Assembly: GCF_003173615.1 (NCBI RefSeq)
Contig: NZ_QGNA01000006.1
Location: 186,001-250,000 of the forward strand
Direction of reading: 5' to 3'
Source of the DNA: Falsiroseomonas bella
Lineage (GTDB): Bacteria; Pseudomonadota; Alphaproteobacteria; Acetobacterales; Acetobacteraceae
Length of the DNA stretch: 64,000 bases
Shown here: one piece after another, positions 51,962 through 60,647 of the stretch
Layout: every line of letters begins with the position of its first letter
Numbering within the stretch: position 1 is the stretch's first letter
Notes under the pieces: model-generated
The model's input: only the letters and a program-made list of their open reading frames with translations
What the model was told of the DNA's origin: nothing
Databases searched by the model: none
Made by a program: the position numbers and the translations under genes

Positions 51962-53056
51962 ATGGCCGAGATGCACCTGGTCCCCGCCGAGACCTGCCGC
52001 GCCCAGATCGTGTCCATCCTGTCCGCCTGGGGCATGCCGGCGGAGGCCGTGCGCGTGACGGCCGAGGTGATGGTGGAGACCGACCTCTCCGGCGTGGACA
52101 GCCACGGCATCTCGATGCTGATGGATTACGACGAGAGTCGCCGGAAGGGGCGCCTGAACCTGCAGGCGCGCCCGCGCGTGGTGCGTGAGAACCCGGTGAC
52201 GGCGCTGGTGGATGCCGATGCCGGGCTCGGCCACCCGGCTTCCGTCATGGCGATGGAGCTTGCCATCGCGAAGGCCGCGGCGGCCGGCGTCGGCGTGGTC
52301 GCGGTGCGCAACTCGCACCATTTCGGCGCGGCCGGCCACTACGCCGCGATGGCGTCGGCGGCCGGCCTTGTCGGGCTCGTCACCAGCGCCACCCGCACCA
52401 TCGGCGTGGTGCCCACTCGCGCCGCAGTGCCGGTGCTGGGCACCAATCCCATCGCCTTCGCTGCCCCGGCGCAGCGCAACCGGCCCTTCCGGCTGGACAT
52501 GGCGACCAGCACCGTCGCGGCGAACAAGGTCAAGGTGTACGACCTGCAGGGCAAGGACCTGCCCGCCGGCTGGGTGCTGGATGGGGAGGGCCGGCCGATC
52601 ACCGATGCTGGGCTGGCCTGGGACACCGTGATGAAGCAGCCGAAGGGCGGCCTCACGCCCGTGGGCGGCACGCCGGAGATGGCGAGCCACAAGGGCTACG
52701 GCCTCGGCATGATGGCGCATATCCTGGGCGGCGTGCTTTCCGGCGCATCCTTCTCGCCGATCCGCGTGCGCACGCAGCGTCCGCAGGATCCGGACAACAT
52801 CGGCCATTTCTTCATGGCGCTCGACCCCAAGGCCTTCCGCGAGGAGGGCGCGTTCGAGCGCGACCTGGACGACGCCATCGACGTGCTGCATGCCGCGCCG
52901 CCGGCCGATCCCACGAAGCCCGTGCTCGTCGCCGGCGACCCTGAGGCCGCCTCCCGCGCGGAGCGCCTGCGCGACGGCATCCCGATCCCTGCGACGCTGG
53001 CCGCGCGGCTGCGGGAGGTCTGCACGCGCGCCGGCGTGCCCTGCCTGCTGCCGTAG
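51962..53056 (+). CDS. Malate/L-lactate dehydrogenase (Ldh2) family oxidoreductase
   Basis: 364 residues. Family landmarks: VMVETDLSGVDSHGISMLMD, GLGHPASVMAMELAIAKAAA, VAVRNSHHFGAAGHYAAMAS (catalytic His), VPVLGTNPIAFAAP, DMATSTVAANKVKVYDLQGK and SHKGYGLGMMAHILGGVLSG. Enzymes of this NAD(P) family reduce or oxidise 2-oxo/2-hydroxy acids such as sulfolactate, ureidoglycolate or malate. Placed divergently from a TctC/aldolase operon, it probably oxidises a hydroxy acid taken up by that receptor. Confidence 0.9.
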   Translation: MAEMHLVPAETCRAQIVSILSAWGMPAEAVRVTAEVMVETDLSGVDSHGISMLMDYDESRRKGRLNLQARPRVVRENPVTALVDADAGLGHPASVMAMELAIAKAAAAGVGVVAVRNSHHFGAAGHYAAMASAAGLVGLVTSATRTIGVVPTRAAVPVLGTNPIAFAAPAQRNRPFRLDMATSTVAANKVKVYDLQGKDLPAGWVLDGEGRPITDAGLAWDTVMKQPKGGLTPVGGTPEMASHKGYGLGMMAHILGGVLSGASFSPIRVRTQRPQDPDNIGHFFMALDPKAFREEGAFERDLDDAIDVLHAAPPADPTKPVLVAGDPEAASRAERLRDGIPIPATLAARLREVCTRAGVPCLLP

Positions 53057-53063
53057 GGCGCGC

Positions 53064-54269
53064 TCAGCCCCGGCTGCGCAGCATCGCGATCCCGACGGCC
53101 AGCGAGGGCAGCGCGCTGGCCGCGAAGCCGGCGCCGTAGCTGCCTGTCAGGCCCAGCAGCACCGCGAAGACCAGCGGCGCCACCATGCCGCCGACCTGGC
53201 CGAAGGAGAGCACGCCTCCCGTCGCCGCCCCGCGCTGGCCCGCCGGCGCCAGCCGCGCCGCCTCGGCCAGCAGCACGCCGTGCCAGGACAGCGCCGTGAT
53301 GCTCATCCCGAGCGTCGCCACCGCCAGCAGCGGCGCCGAATCCAGCGCGCCGGACAGGCCGAGCAGCAACCCGCTCGCCCCCATGCCGATCGCGAGCAGC
53401 CCCAGCAGGCGCCCCGGCGCCACATGCGCGCCGGCGAGCCATCCCCAAAGGATGCGGCCCGGCACCGCGACCAGCGTCGCGGCGGAGAAGAAGGCGCCCG
53501 CCGCCGCCAGCTCCTGTCCCTGTGCGACGAGATAGGTGACGAAGAAGGCGATGAAGGCGCTCTGCAGCCCGCTGAAGGTGCCGCAGGCCAGCGCCAGGTT
53601 GCGCAGGTCGCGCTCCCGCGTCACCGCGCCGAGGGTGCGGTGCAGGTCGGACAGGCGGAAGGCCTGGCTTGGAACCCGGTCGTCGTCGAAGCTGCGCCGC
53701 AGCGGCTGCATCGCGATGGCGAAGGCGAGGCACCCGGCCGCGCCGCACAGCATCGCCACGCGCCAGCCCCACCACCCCGTCAGTAGCGGCCCGATCAGGC
53801 CCGAGAGCAGCAGCCCCGCCGGCACGGCGGTCTGCTTGATTGAGAAGACCAGCGGCGCCTGCTTCGCGGTGGCGTAGCGGCCGAGCAGATGCGAGCTCGA
53901 CGGCGTGGACAGCGCCGATCCTGCGCCGCACAGCACCGCGGAGAACGCGAAGAAGGCCAAGGCGGGCAATGTGGCGACGGCGAGCGCCAGCGCCAGCAGC
54001 ACCAGCGAGACCTGGCTCATCCGCAGCGCGCCGTGGCGGATGATGAAGCTGCCGCAGCCGAGCTGCACGACCAGCGCCGCGAAGGCGACCGTGCCGACAT
54101 AGACGCCGAGCAGGGCCGGATCGAGCTGCAGGTCCTCGAGGATCGCCGGCGCGATCACCGGCGGCAGGTTGCGTCCGAGCGTCGCGAAGCTCTGCTGCAC
54201 GAACATCGCGCCGAGCGCCACCAGCAGCAGCCTGCGTCCCGTCTCCATCGGACTGCGCTGCCCCGCCAT
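53064..54269 (-). CDS. MFS transporter
   Basis: 401 residues, about 12 membrane spans. TPSSSHLLGRYATAKQAPLV with SIKQTAVPAGLLLSGLIGPL and the central loop (RRSFDDDRVPSQAFRLSDLH) fit the major facilitator fold; SFGQVGGMVAPLVFAVLLGL is in the second half. A methionine at residue 8 (METGRRL) is an alternative start. It is convergent with the Ldh2-type gene (7 bp apart) and lies 4 bp downstream of an amino-acid-type permease gene on the same strand. The substrate is unknown. Confidence 0.85.
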   Translation of the reverse strand: MAGQRSPMETGRRLLLVALGAMFVQQSFATLGRNLPPVIAPAILEDLQLDPALLGVYVGTVAFAALVVQLGCGSFIIRHGALRMSQVSLVLLALALAVATLPALAFFAFSAVLCGAGSALSTPSSSHLLGRYATAKQAPLVFSIKQTAVPAGLLLSGLIGPLLTGWWGWRVAMLCGAAGCLAFAIAMQPLRRSFDDDRVPSQAFRLSDLHRTLGAVTRERDLRNLALACGTFSGLQSAFIAFFVTYLVAQGQELAAAGAFFSAATLVAVPGRILWGWLAGAHVAPGRLLGLLAIGMGASGLLLGLSGALDSAPLLAVATLGMSITALSWHGVLLAEAARLAPAGQRGAATGGVLSFGQVGGMVAPLVFAVLLGLTGSYGAGFAASALPSLAVGIAMLRSRG

Positions 54270-54273
54270 GGCC

Positions 54274-55050
54274 TCAGTTCGTGGTGCGGATGGACTGGTC
54301 CGCCTGCATGCGTCGCTCCAGCCAGCGCACCGCGGCCGAGATCAGCAGGATCAGCACCAGGTATTCCAGGATCAGGATCGTGTAGATCTCGAGCGGCCGG
54401 AACACCGTCACCACCAGCTCATTCGCCTTTCGCGTCAGCTCCTGGTAGCCGATCACGCTGGCAAGGCTGCTCATCTTGACCACGTAGATGAACTGGTTGG
54501 CGATGGGCGGCAGCACGCGGCGGATCGCCTGGGGCAGGATGACGAAGCGCATGCGCTGCCAGGGCGAGAGGCCGAGCGCCATCGCCGCCTCCCGCTGGCC
54601 CCGCTCGACGGATTGGATGCCGGCCCGAAAAATCTCCGCCTCGAAGGCGGAATCGCAGATGGCGATGGCCAGCATCGCCGCGACGAAGACATCCAGCCGG
54701 ATGTCGAGCACCACCGGCAGGCCGTAGAAGACCCACAGGATCATGACCAGGATGGGGATGGCGCGGAACAGCTCGACATAGCCGCGATTGAACCAGCGCA
54801 GCGGCGCCATGCGCGACATGCCCATCATCGCGACCGCGAGGCCCAGCACCAGCGACAGCACCATCGTCGCCAGCGAGAGCGAGACCGTCGCCCAGAAGCC
54901 GGAGACCAGGAAACCGAGATTGGCCTGCCCGCGCGCATCGCGCGGATCCACCACATGCCAGGCCCAGTTGCCACCGCACGCGGCCAGCAGCGGCGCCAGC
55001 GCCATCATCAGCAGCAGCGCGCGCGCCACCCTTCCGCGAGCCGATCCCAT
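54274..55050 (-). CDS. Amino-acid-type ABC transporter permease (HisM/GlnP-like)
   Basis: 258 residues from ATG 55050. Five or six membrane spans; FRAIPILVMILWVFYGLPVV is the family's periplasmic-gate signature, and the coupling loop is SVERGQREAAMALGLSPWQR followed by FVILPQAIRRVLPPIANQFI. It is divergent from the Rieske oxygenase gene (90 bp) and on the strand opposite the nearest receptor gene. It probably belongs to the same uptake system as the two plus-strand permeases, since no ATPase is present. Confidence 0.88.
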   Translation of the reverse strand: MGSARGRVARALLLMMALAPLLAACGGNWAWHVVDPRDARGQANLGFLVSGFWATVSLSLATMVLSLVLGLAVAMMGMSRMAPLRWFNRGYVELFRAIPILVMILWVFYGLPVVLDIRLDVFVAAMLAIAICDSAFEAEIFRAGIQSVERGQREAAMALGLSPWQRMRFVILPQAIRRVLPPIANQFIYVVKMSSLASVIGYQELTRKANELVVTVFRPLEIYTILILEYLVLILLISAAVRWLERRMQADQSIRTTN

Positions 55051-55140
55051 CTTCCCCCGCCGATCCGACCGCCGACGGTTGCGCCGGCGCCCCCGAGTGT
55101 CGCACCCTGCTTCCCCGGCGCAAGCCGGAACGGGGGAGAT

Positions 55141-56472
55141 ATGCAAGGCGACCTGTCGGAACGCTATGCCGGCCATCGGCGGCGCGCGGTTCCCGCGCCC
55201 GATCCGGAGCTGACGCAGGTGGGCCCCGGCACGCCCTGCGGCGAGTATCTGCGCCGCGCCTGGCAGCCTGTCTGCCTTTCCGCGCAACTCGCGGACCTGC
55301 CGTTGGCGCTGCGCATCCTCGGCGAGGATCTCGTCGCCTTTCGCGACGGGGAGGGTGCGGTCGGCCTGCTGCACCGCCATTGCAGCCATCGCGGCGCCAG
55401 CCTGGAGTTCGGCCGCATCATGCCGCGCGGGATTTCCTGCTGCTATCACGGCTGGCACTACGACCGCGACGGCACGATCCTGGCCACGCCGGCCGAGCCG
55501 GAGAGCAGCCAGATCCGCCATCGCCTTCGCCATGGCGCCTATCCCGTCGTGGAGCGGCACGGGCTGGTCTTCGCCTTCCTCGGCGATCCCGCCGCGGTGC
55601 CGCCGCCGCCGGTGCTGGACGTGGAGCAGGAACCGGGCGTCACCCTCGCGCCCTTCCTGCTGGAGATCCCCTGCAACTGGCTGCAGGTCTACGAGAACAG
55701 CCAGGACCCGGTGCACGTGGTCTGGCTGCATGCGCGCAATGCCGGCGCGCATTTCGACGAATCCAACAGCGCCGAGCAGGAGCTCGACTTCATGCCGACG
55801 CCACTCGGCATGATGAATGTCCAGTCGCGCCGCTGGGGCGGCATGGTCTGGACGCGCACCGTGGAATGCATCCTGCCCAACCTGAACCAGACCGGTGCGA
55901 TCTGGGAGGATGCGGCGGAGGCGAAACCGTTCCAGCGCGTCGGCCTGACGCGCTGGGTGGTGCCGGTGGACGACACCCACAGCCTGCAGATCGGCTGGCG
56001 CCATCTCGGCGCGCATCTCGATCCGCATGGCAAGGACCGGCCGGACCGGATCGGCCTCGGCCTGATCGACTTCGAGGGCCAGGACGATTCGGCGAGCTAT
56101 GCGGATCGCCAGCGCCGGCCCGGCGACTACGACGCGCAGGTCAGCCAGCGCACCGTCGCCGTGCATGCGCTCGAGAACCTGGCCGGCAGCGACCGCGGCG
56201 TCGCGATGCTGCGGCGCCTGTTGCGCCGCGCGCTGCGCAGCCCGGACATGCCCGCGCAATGCGTCGCCCCGCAGCCCATTGCCACCTTTTGCCAGGACAC
56301 CATCACGCCGCTGCCGCCCGCGCCGGACGACCGCGCCCTGCTGCGTGCGCATGGCGCCGCGGTGGCACGGGCCGTGCTTGACAGCGCCGACCTGCCGCGC
56401 GAGGCGCGTCGCATCGCCATTTCCGCCGCCGCAAGCGGCACCTCTCTGCCCAACGAGGAGACTTCCGCATGA
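55141..56472 (+). CDS. Rieske non-heme iron oxygenase, large subunit
   Basis: 443 residues. Rieske cluster ligands CSH (C81, H83) and CCYH (C100, H103) with HRHCSHRGASLEFGRIMP between them. The mononuclear iron site is DPVHVVWLH (D189, H192, H197), matching the D-x2-H-x4-H of ring-hydroxylating and N/O-demethylating oxygenases. The N-terminal GTPCGEYLRRAWQPVCLSAQ resembles the phthalate/vanillate-type branch. It needs a reductase, which is not in the window. It overlaps the receptor gene by 4 bp, so the receptor's ligand is a likely substrate. Confidence 0.9.
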   Translation: MQGDLSERYAGHRRRAVPAPDPELTQVGPGTPCGEYLRRAWQPVCLSAQLADLPLALRILGEDLVAFRDGEGAVGLLHRHCSHRGASLEFGRIMPRGISCCYHGWHYDRDGTILATPAEPESSQIRHRLRHGAYPVVERHGLVFAFLGDPAAVPPPPVLDVEQEPGVTLAPFLLEIPCNWLQVYENSQDPVHVVWLHARNAGAHFDESNSAEQELDFMPTPLGMMNVQSRRWGGMVWTRTVECILPNLNQTGAIWEDAAEAKPFQRVGLTRWVVPVDDTHSLQIGWRHLGAHLDPHGKDRPDRIGLGLIDFEGQDDSASYADRQRRPGDYDAQVSQRTVAVHALENLAGSDRGVAMLRRLLRRALRSPDMPAQCVAPQPIATFCQDTITPLPPAPDDRALLRAHGAAVARAVLDSADLPREARRIAISAAASGTSLPNEETSA

Positions 56473-57272
56473 ATCGTCGTCATCTGCCGGCGGCGGCTGC
56501 GGCCGCCGCGGCGCTTGCCCTGCCCATCCAGGCGCAGGCGCAGGCCGCCGCATCCGGCAAGCTCGCCGCGCTGCAAGCCGCCGGCCGCATCCGCTTCGGC
56601 ACCACCGGCGACTTCAACCCGATGAGCTTCCGCGATCCCGCCAGCCGGCAGTATCGCGGCCACCAGATCGAGTGCGCCGAGCAGCTGGCGCGCGACATGA
56701 ACCTGCGGCCTGAATTCGTCGCGACGGACTGGCGCACCTTGATCAACGGCCTGCAGGCCGACCAGTACGACGTTGTCTTCACCGGCACCTCCATGTCGGT
56801 GCCGCGCGCCATGGCGGCGAGCTTCACCATCCCCTGGGGCCGCAATGCTTTCGTGCCGCTGGTGCGCCGGCGCGATGCCAACAAGTTCGCCAACTGGGAT
56901 GCGCTGAACCAGCGCAGCGTGACCATCGGCACCAATCTCGGCACCACGATGGAGACCTGGGTGCAGTCCGCCCTGCCCAACGCCACGCTGCGCCGCGTGG
57001 AAAGCCCGGCGCGCGACTGGCAGGAGTTGATCGGCGGGCGCGTGGACGCGACCATGTCCTCGCTGATCGAGGCGGCCTTTCTCACGAAGGAGTATCCGGA
57101 CCTCGTCGCGATCTTCGCGAACACGCCGCGCAACCCGATCCCCATGGCATTCCTGGCGCCGCTGAACGACACGGTTTTCACGAACTTCCTGAACGCCTGG
57201 ATCACCATCCGTCTCGCCAGCGGCTTCTTCGACGAGGTGAACCGGAAGTGGGGAGTCGTGCAGGCGTCGTGA
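56469..57272 (+). CDS. Amino-acid-type ABC substrate-binding protein
   Basis: 267 residues. Leader MNRRHLPAAAAAAAALALPI with cleavage after QAQAQA; mature SBP_bac_3 fold: LAALQAAGRIRFGTTGDFNP, CAEQLARDMNLRPEFVATDW, INGLQADQYDVVFTGTSMSV. The usual Arg and Asp ligand contacts of classical amino-acid receptors are not obvious (FTIPWGRNAFVPLVRRRD). It is coupled to the Rieske oxygenase and the Rid gene by 4-bp overlaps. Confidence 0.87.
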   Translation: MNRRHLPAAAAAAAALALPIQAQAQAAASGKLAALQAAGRIRFGTTGDFNPMSFRDPASRQYRGHQIECAEQLARDMNLRPEFVATDWRTLINGLQADQYDVVFTGTSMSVPRAMAASFTIPWGRNAFVPLVRRRDANKFANWDALNQRSVTIGTNLGTTMETWVQSALPNATLRRVESPARDWQELIGGRVDATMSSLIEAAFLTKEYPDLVAIFANTPRNPIPMAFLAPLNDTVFTNFLNAWITIRLASGFFDEVNRKWGVVQAS

Positions 57273-57658
57273 CGCGGCGGCACCACGAGACCGGGCGGCC
57301 CTGGGAGAAATCCTGCGGCTACAGCCGTGCCGTCCGGGTCGGGCCCTATGCGGAAACCGCGCTGTGCAGCCCCTGCGGGCCGGACGGCGCGGTGCTGCAC
57401 CCTGGCGACGTCTATCGCCAGACGCTGGCCTGCCTCGACCTGGTGAAGGAGGCGCTGGAAGGCGTGGGCATGACGCTCGCCGATGTGGTGAAGACGCGCA
57501 TCTACGTCGCCGACCCGACGCACTGGGAGGAATCCGGCCGCGCCCATGGCGAGGTCTTCTCCGAAATCCGCCCGGCCCTCGGCTGGGTCTACATGACCGG
57601 CTTCTTCGCGCCGGGCATCACCGTGGAGGTGGAGGCGACCGCCTTCCGTCAGGAATGA
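57269..57658 (+). CDS. Rid family protein lacking the RidA arginine
   Basis: 129 residues from GTG 57269 (GTGA overlap with the receptor stop). Rid fold segments: YSRAVRVGPYAETALCSPCG, GDVYRQTLACLDLVKEALEG and DVVKTRIYVADPTHWEESGR. The closing stretch PALGWVYMTGFFAPGITVEV has no Arg where RidA has PARSC, so it belongs to another Rid subfamily (Rid4-7-like) and probably does not deaminate imines. Its last 10 bp overlap the convergent creatininase-like gene. Confidence 0.85.
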   Translation: MTRRHHETGRPWEKSCGYSRAVRVGPYAETALCSPCGPDGAVLHPGDVYRQTLACLDLVKEALEGVGMTLADVVKTRIYVADPTHWEESGRAHGEVFSEIRPALGWVYMTGFFAPGITVEVEATAFRQE

Positions 57659-58431
57659 GGCTCGGGCGCCGCCTCGAAGGCCGCGAAGAGCTCGGCCACA
57701 TCCTCCGCGGCGGCCTGCAGAAGCGCCGCGCCCTGCTCCGCCGTGGCGAGCGCGGGATCGGCGCCGACCACGCCTTCGGGGTAGCGCGCACGATGCCGCG
57801 CCGCATCCTCGTGCCGGTCCCCGCCGAGATCCACCAGCGGATCCGGCGGCAAGGCGCGATAGGCCGGCCACGCAGCGGGCGCGGCGCCCGTCACATGCAA
57901 CGCGATCGCGATCTCGGAGGGCGTGCCATGAAACCCCTCGCGATCGCCGTAGAAGTCGCGGCGCAGCGCGCCGAGGCGCGGTCCCTCCCACCAGGCGCGC
58001 AGCTTCACGCTCAGCGGCCGCGGAAAGACGAGGCGGCCGAGCGAGACCTCGGAAAGAACTTCCTGCACCGCGGCCAGCGCCGGCGCGACATTGCCGCCGT
58101 GCCCGGTCAACAGCAGCACGCGGGAGAAGCCGGTGCGGCCGAGGCTCGCGAGCACGTCGCAGAGCAGTGCGCTCAGCGTCGAGGGCCTCAGGCTCACGGT
58201 GCCGGCGAAGCCCAGGTTGAACTGCGCCGGCCCATAGGCCAGCGCCGGCAGCGCGACGCCGCCCGCGATCTCCGCGGCACGCAGCGCCACCGCCTCGGCG
58301 CAGATCGTGTCCGTGCCGAGCATCCCCGCCGCGCCATGCTGTTCCAGGCTGCCGAGCGGCAGGATCACGCCGCGCCGCCCGCGCGCGAGCCGTTCCTCCA
58401 CAGCGGGCCAGGTCATCCGGTCGAGACGCAT
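57649..58431 (-). CDS. Creatininase family amidohydrolase
   Basis: 260 residues. Metal ligands of the creatininase fold are visible: ILPLGSLEQHGAAGMLGTDT (E30, H32, D41), LLLTGHGGNVAPALAAVQEV (His), and FHGTPSEIAIALHV (Glu). Members hydrolyse cyclic or formamide C-N bonds (creatinine, 3-dehydro-inosose, FAPy, mycofactocin precursor). In this cluster of amine-oxidising genes, opening a cyclic amide is a reasonable guess. The start codon lies 2 bp from that of the divergent flavoprotein gene. Confidence 0.85.
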   Translation of the reverse strand: MRLDRMTWPAVEERLARGRRGVILPLGSLEQHGAAGMLGTDTICAEAVALRAAEIAGGVALPALAYGPAQFNLGFAGTVSLRPSTLSALLCDVLASLGRTGFSRVLLLTGHGGNVAPALAAVQEVLSEVSLGRLVFPRPLSVKLRAWWEGPRLGALRRDFYGDREGFHGTPSEIAIALHVTGAAPAAWPAYRALPPDPLVDLGGDRHEDAARHRARYPEGVVGADPALATAEQGAALLQAAAEDVAELFAAFEAAPEPHS

Positions 58432-58433
58432 CG

Positions 58434-59633
58434 ATGCTCCCCCTGACGCGGCAGGTCGCCGCCCTCATCCCCCGCGCCGCCGCCGCGCGCCCTCTGCGCG
58501 TCGCGATCGTGGGCGCCGGCATCCTCGGCCTCTGCACCGCCTGGGCGCTCGCGCGCCGCGGTCATGCAGTGACCGTGCTGGAAGCCGGGCCGTTGCCCAA
58601 CCCACAGGCGTCGTCCACCGACGAGGGGCGCATCATCCGCCATGCCTATGGCACGATGGAAGGCTACGCGGCCATGATGCCGGCGGGTTTCGCCGCCTGG
58701 CGCGCCCTCTTCGCCGAGACCGGCGCCGACCGCCTGGTGCCCTGCCGTGCGGTCTATGCGCTGCGCGCCGAGAGCCCGTGGGAGGCGGCGGTCGCCCGCA
58801 CGCAGGAAGCTGCCGGGCTCGGCTTCCACCGGCTCGACGCCGCGGCGCTGGATGCGATCCCTGTGCTGAGCCGCGACGGCCTGCTCCGCGCCATCGAGGT
58901 GGATGGCTCCGGCATGCTGCTCGCGCGCCCGATCCTCGACGACCTTTTGGCGTTGCTGCCGCGCCTCGGCGTCTCGCTGCGCGGCAACGCGCGGGTTGCC
59001 GAAGTTGCGGCAGGCGGCGTGCGGCTGGCGGAGGGCGAGGGCGTCGCCGCCGATGCCGTGATCGTCGCCGCCGGTGCCTGGGCGCCGCGGCTGCTGCCAG
59101 AGATCGCCGCGGCCGCCGGCTTGCGCGTCTCGCTGCAGACGCTCGCCTATCTCGCTCCACCCGAGGACCTGGCCGATGCCTGGGCCACCGCGCCGATGCT
59201 GCTCTGCCGGCTGCCGGGGCATGCCACCGGCGGCGTCTATGTGCTGCCGCCGCGCGCCGGCACGCGGCTCAAGATCGGCGACTACGACACCACCGCGCCC
59301 GGAGCCCCTGATGCGCCGCCGGAGGAGTCGCGCCGCGCCGCGCTGCTCGATGCCGGGCGAATCGCCATCGCGGGGTTCGATCGCCATCGCGTGACCAACC
59401 TGCGCCATTGCCTCTACACCATGGCGCCGGAGGACCGCTTCGTGCTGCGCCCGGCGGGGCAGGGGGCATGGCTCGCCTCCGCCTGTTCCGGCCACGGCTT
59501 CAAGCTGGCGCCACTGCTCGCGCTCGGCCTCGCCGCGGCGCTGGAGGAGGCGCTGGCGCCCGAGGAACTCGCACACTGGGCCGCAGGGCGCGAAGGGGAG
59601 GCTTCCCTCCCGCGCGCCGACGCGGGATCGTAG
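58434..59633 (+). CDS. Monomeric sarcosine oxidase / N-methyl amino acid oxidase-like flavoprotein
   Basis: 399 residues. FAD motif RVAIVGAGILGLCTAWALAR follows a 20-residue N-terminal extension. SSTDEGRIIRHAYG and ACSGHGFKLAP are MSOX/SolA signatures, and RHCLYTMAPEDRF places C326 where sarcosine oxidase binds FAD covalently. It oxidises a secondary or N-methyl amine to an imine with hydrogen peroxide release. It begins a plus-strand run that continues with the 2OG dioxygenase 24 bp later. Confidence 0.87.
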   Translation: MLPLTRQVAALIPRAAAARPLRVAIVGAGILGLCTAWALARRGHAVTVLEAGPLPNPQASSTDEGRIIRHAYGTMEGYAAMMPAGFAAWRALFAETGADRLVPCRAVYALRAESPWEAAVARTQEAAGLGFHRLDAAALDAIPVLSRDGLLRAIEVDGSGMLLARPILDDLLALLPRLGVSLRGNARVAEVAAGGVRLAEGEGVAADAVIVAAGAWAPRLLPEIAAAAGLRVSLQTLAYLAPPEDLADAWATAPMLLCRLPGHATGGVYVLPPRAGTRLKIGDYDTTAPGAPDAPPEESRRAALLDAGRIAIAGFDRHRVTNLRHCLYTMAPEDRFVLRPAGQGAWLASACSGHGFKLAPLLALGLAAALEEALAPEELAHWAAGREGEASLPRADAGS

Positions 59634-59657
59634 CGCCACCAGCGCGGAGAACGAACC

Positions 59658-60647
59658 ATGTCCTACGCAACCGCACGCGCCATCGCCGTGGACGAGATCC
59701 CGGTCATCGACATCGCGCCCCTCGTCGCTCGTGATCCCGCCGGCGCCGCCGCGACCGGCGCGGCCATGCGCGAGGCCAGCGAGCGCATCGGCTTCTTCTA
59801 CATCGCCGGCCATGGCGTGCCCGCTGCGCTGACCCAGAACCTGTTCTCCACCGCCGCCCGCTTCTTCGCCCTGCCGGAGGAGGAGAAGGCCACGGTGAAG
59901 GTGAACAAGCGCCATCGCGGCTGGATCGGCCATGGCGGAGCGAAGATGTATGGCACCGCCAAGGCCGACCTGAAGGAGAGCTTCGTCTGGGGCCTCGAGC
60001 TGCCCGAGGACGACCCGGATGTCGCCGCCGGCACGCCGCTGATGGGCCCGAACCAATGGCCCGCCGCGCTGCCCGAGCTGCGCCCGGCGCTCTATGGCTG
60101 GTACGAGGCGGTGGTCGCCGCCGGCCACGCCGTGCTGCGCGGCCTGGCGCTCAGCCTCGGCCGCGACATGGATTTCTTCGCGAAACCCTTCGAGCGCCCG
60201 CTCGCCCGCGGCTCCGCCATCTGGTACCCGCCGCAGCCGCCCGATCTCGGCCGCGAGCAGTTCGGCGTCGCGCCGCACACCGATTACGGCGGGCTGACGC
60301 TGCTGGCGCAGGACATGACCGGCGGCCTGCAGGTGAAGGGCACCGACCGCGAATGGGTCATGGCGCATCCGATCCCCGACACCTTCGTGGTGAACATCGG
60401 CGACCTGATGCATCGCTGGACGAATGGCCGCTTCCACAGCAACCCGCATCGCGTGGTGAACACCTCCGGCAAGGCGCGGCAGAGCGCGGCGGTGTTCTTC
60501 GACCCGGGCTTCCACGCCGTGGTGGACCCGCGCGACCTGCTGGAAGATCCCGCGCAGGCGAAATACCCGCCGATCGCCTGTGGCGAATGGGTCGTCGGCA
60601 AGTTCGACAAGGCCTTTCAGTACCGCGCGCCGGCCACGCCGTCATGA
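59658..60647 (+). CDS. 2-oxoglutarate/Fe(II)-dependent dioxygenase (isopenicillin-N-synthase-like family)
   Basis: 329 residues. N-terminal DIOX_N domain (IPVIDIAPLV, RIGFFYIAGHGVP). The double-stranded beta-helix has the iron triad H207-x-D209 in VAPHTDYGGLTLLAQ and H264 in SNPHRVVNTS, and the 2-oxoglutarate anchor R274-x-S276 in KARQSAAVFF. It hydroxylates or desaturates a small substrate; bacterial relatives include ethylene-forming and unassigned catabolic enzymes. It overlaps the HD-oxygenase gene by 4 bp, an arrangement paralleling PhnY/PhnZ and TmpA/TmpB pairs. Confidence 0.88.
   Translation: MSYATARAIAVDEIPVIDIAPLVARDPAGAAATGAAMREASERIGFFYIAGHGVPAALTQNLFSTAARFFALPEEEKATVKVNKRHRGWIGHGGAKMYGTAKADLKESFVWGLELPEDDPDVAAGTPLMGPNQWPAALPELRPALYGWYEAVVAAGHAVLRGLALSLGRDMDFFAKPFERPLARGSAIWYPPQPPDLGREQFGVAPHTDYGGLTLLAQDMTGGLQVKGTDREWVMAHPIPDTFVVNIGDLMHRWTNGRFHSNPHRVVNTSGKARQSAAVFFDPGFHAVVDPRDLLEDPAQAKYPPIACGEWVVGKFDKAFQYRAPATPS

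Noticed and set aside
59658-60647. Isopenicillin N synthase and, with the 46212 acyltransferase-like protein, beta-lactam biosynthesis
   Set aside because: Both are broad families in which penicillin enzymes are a minority. The two genes are 12 kb apart in separate catabolic operons and no ACV synthetase is present.
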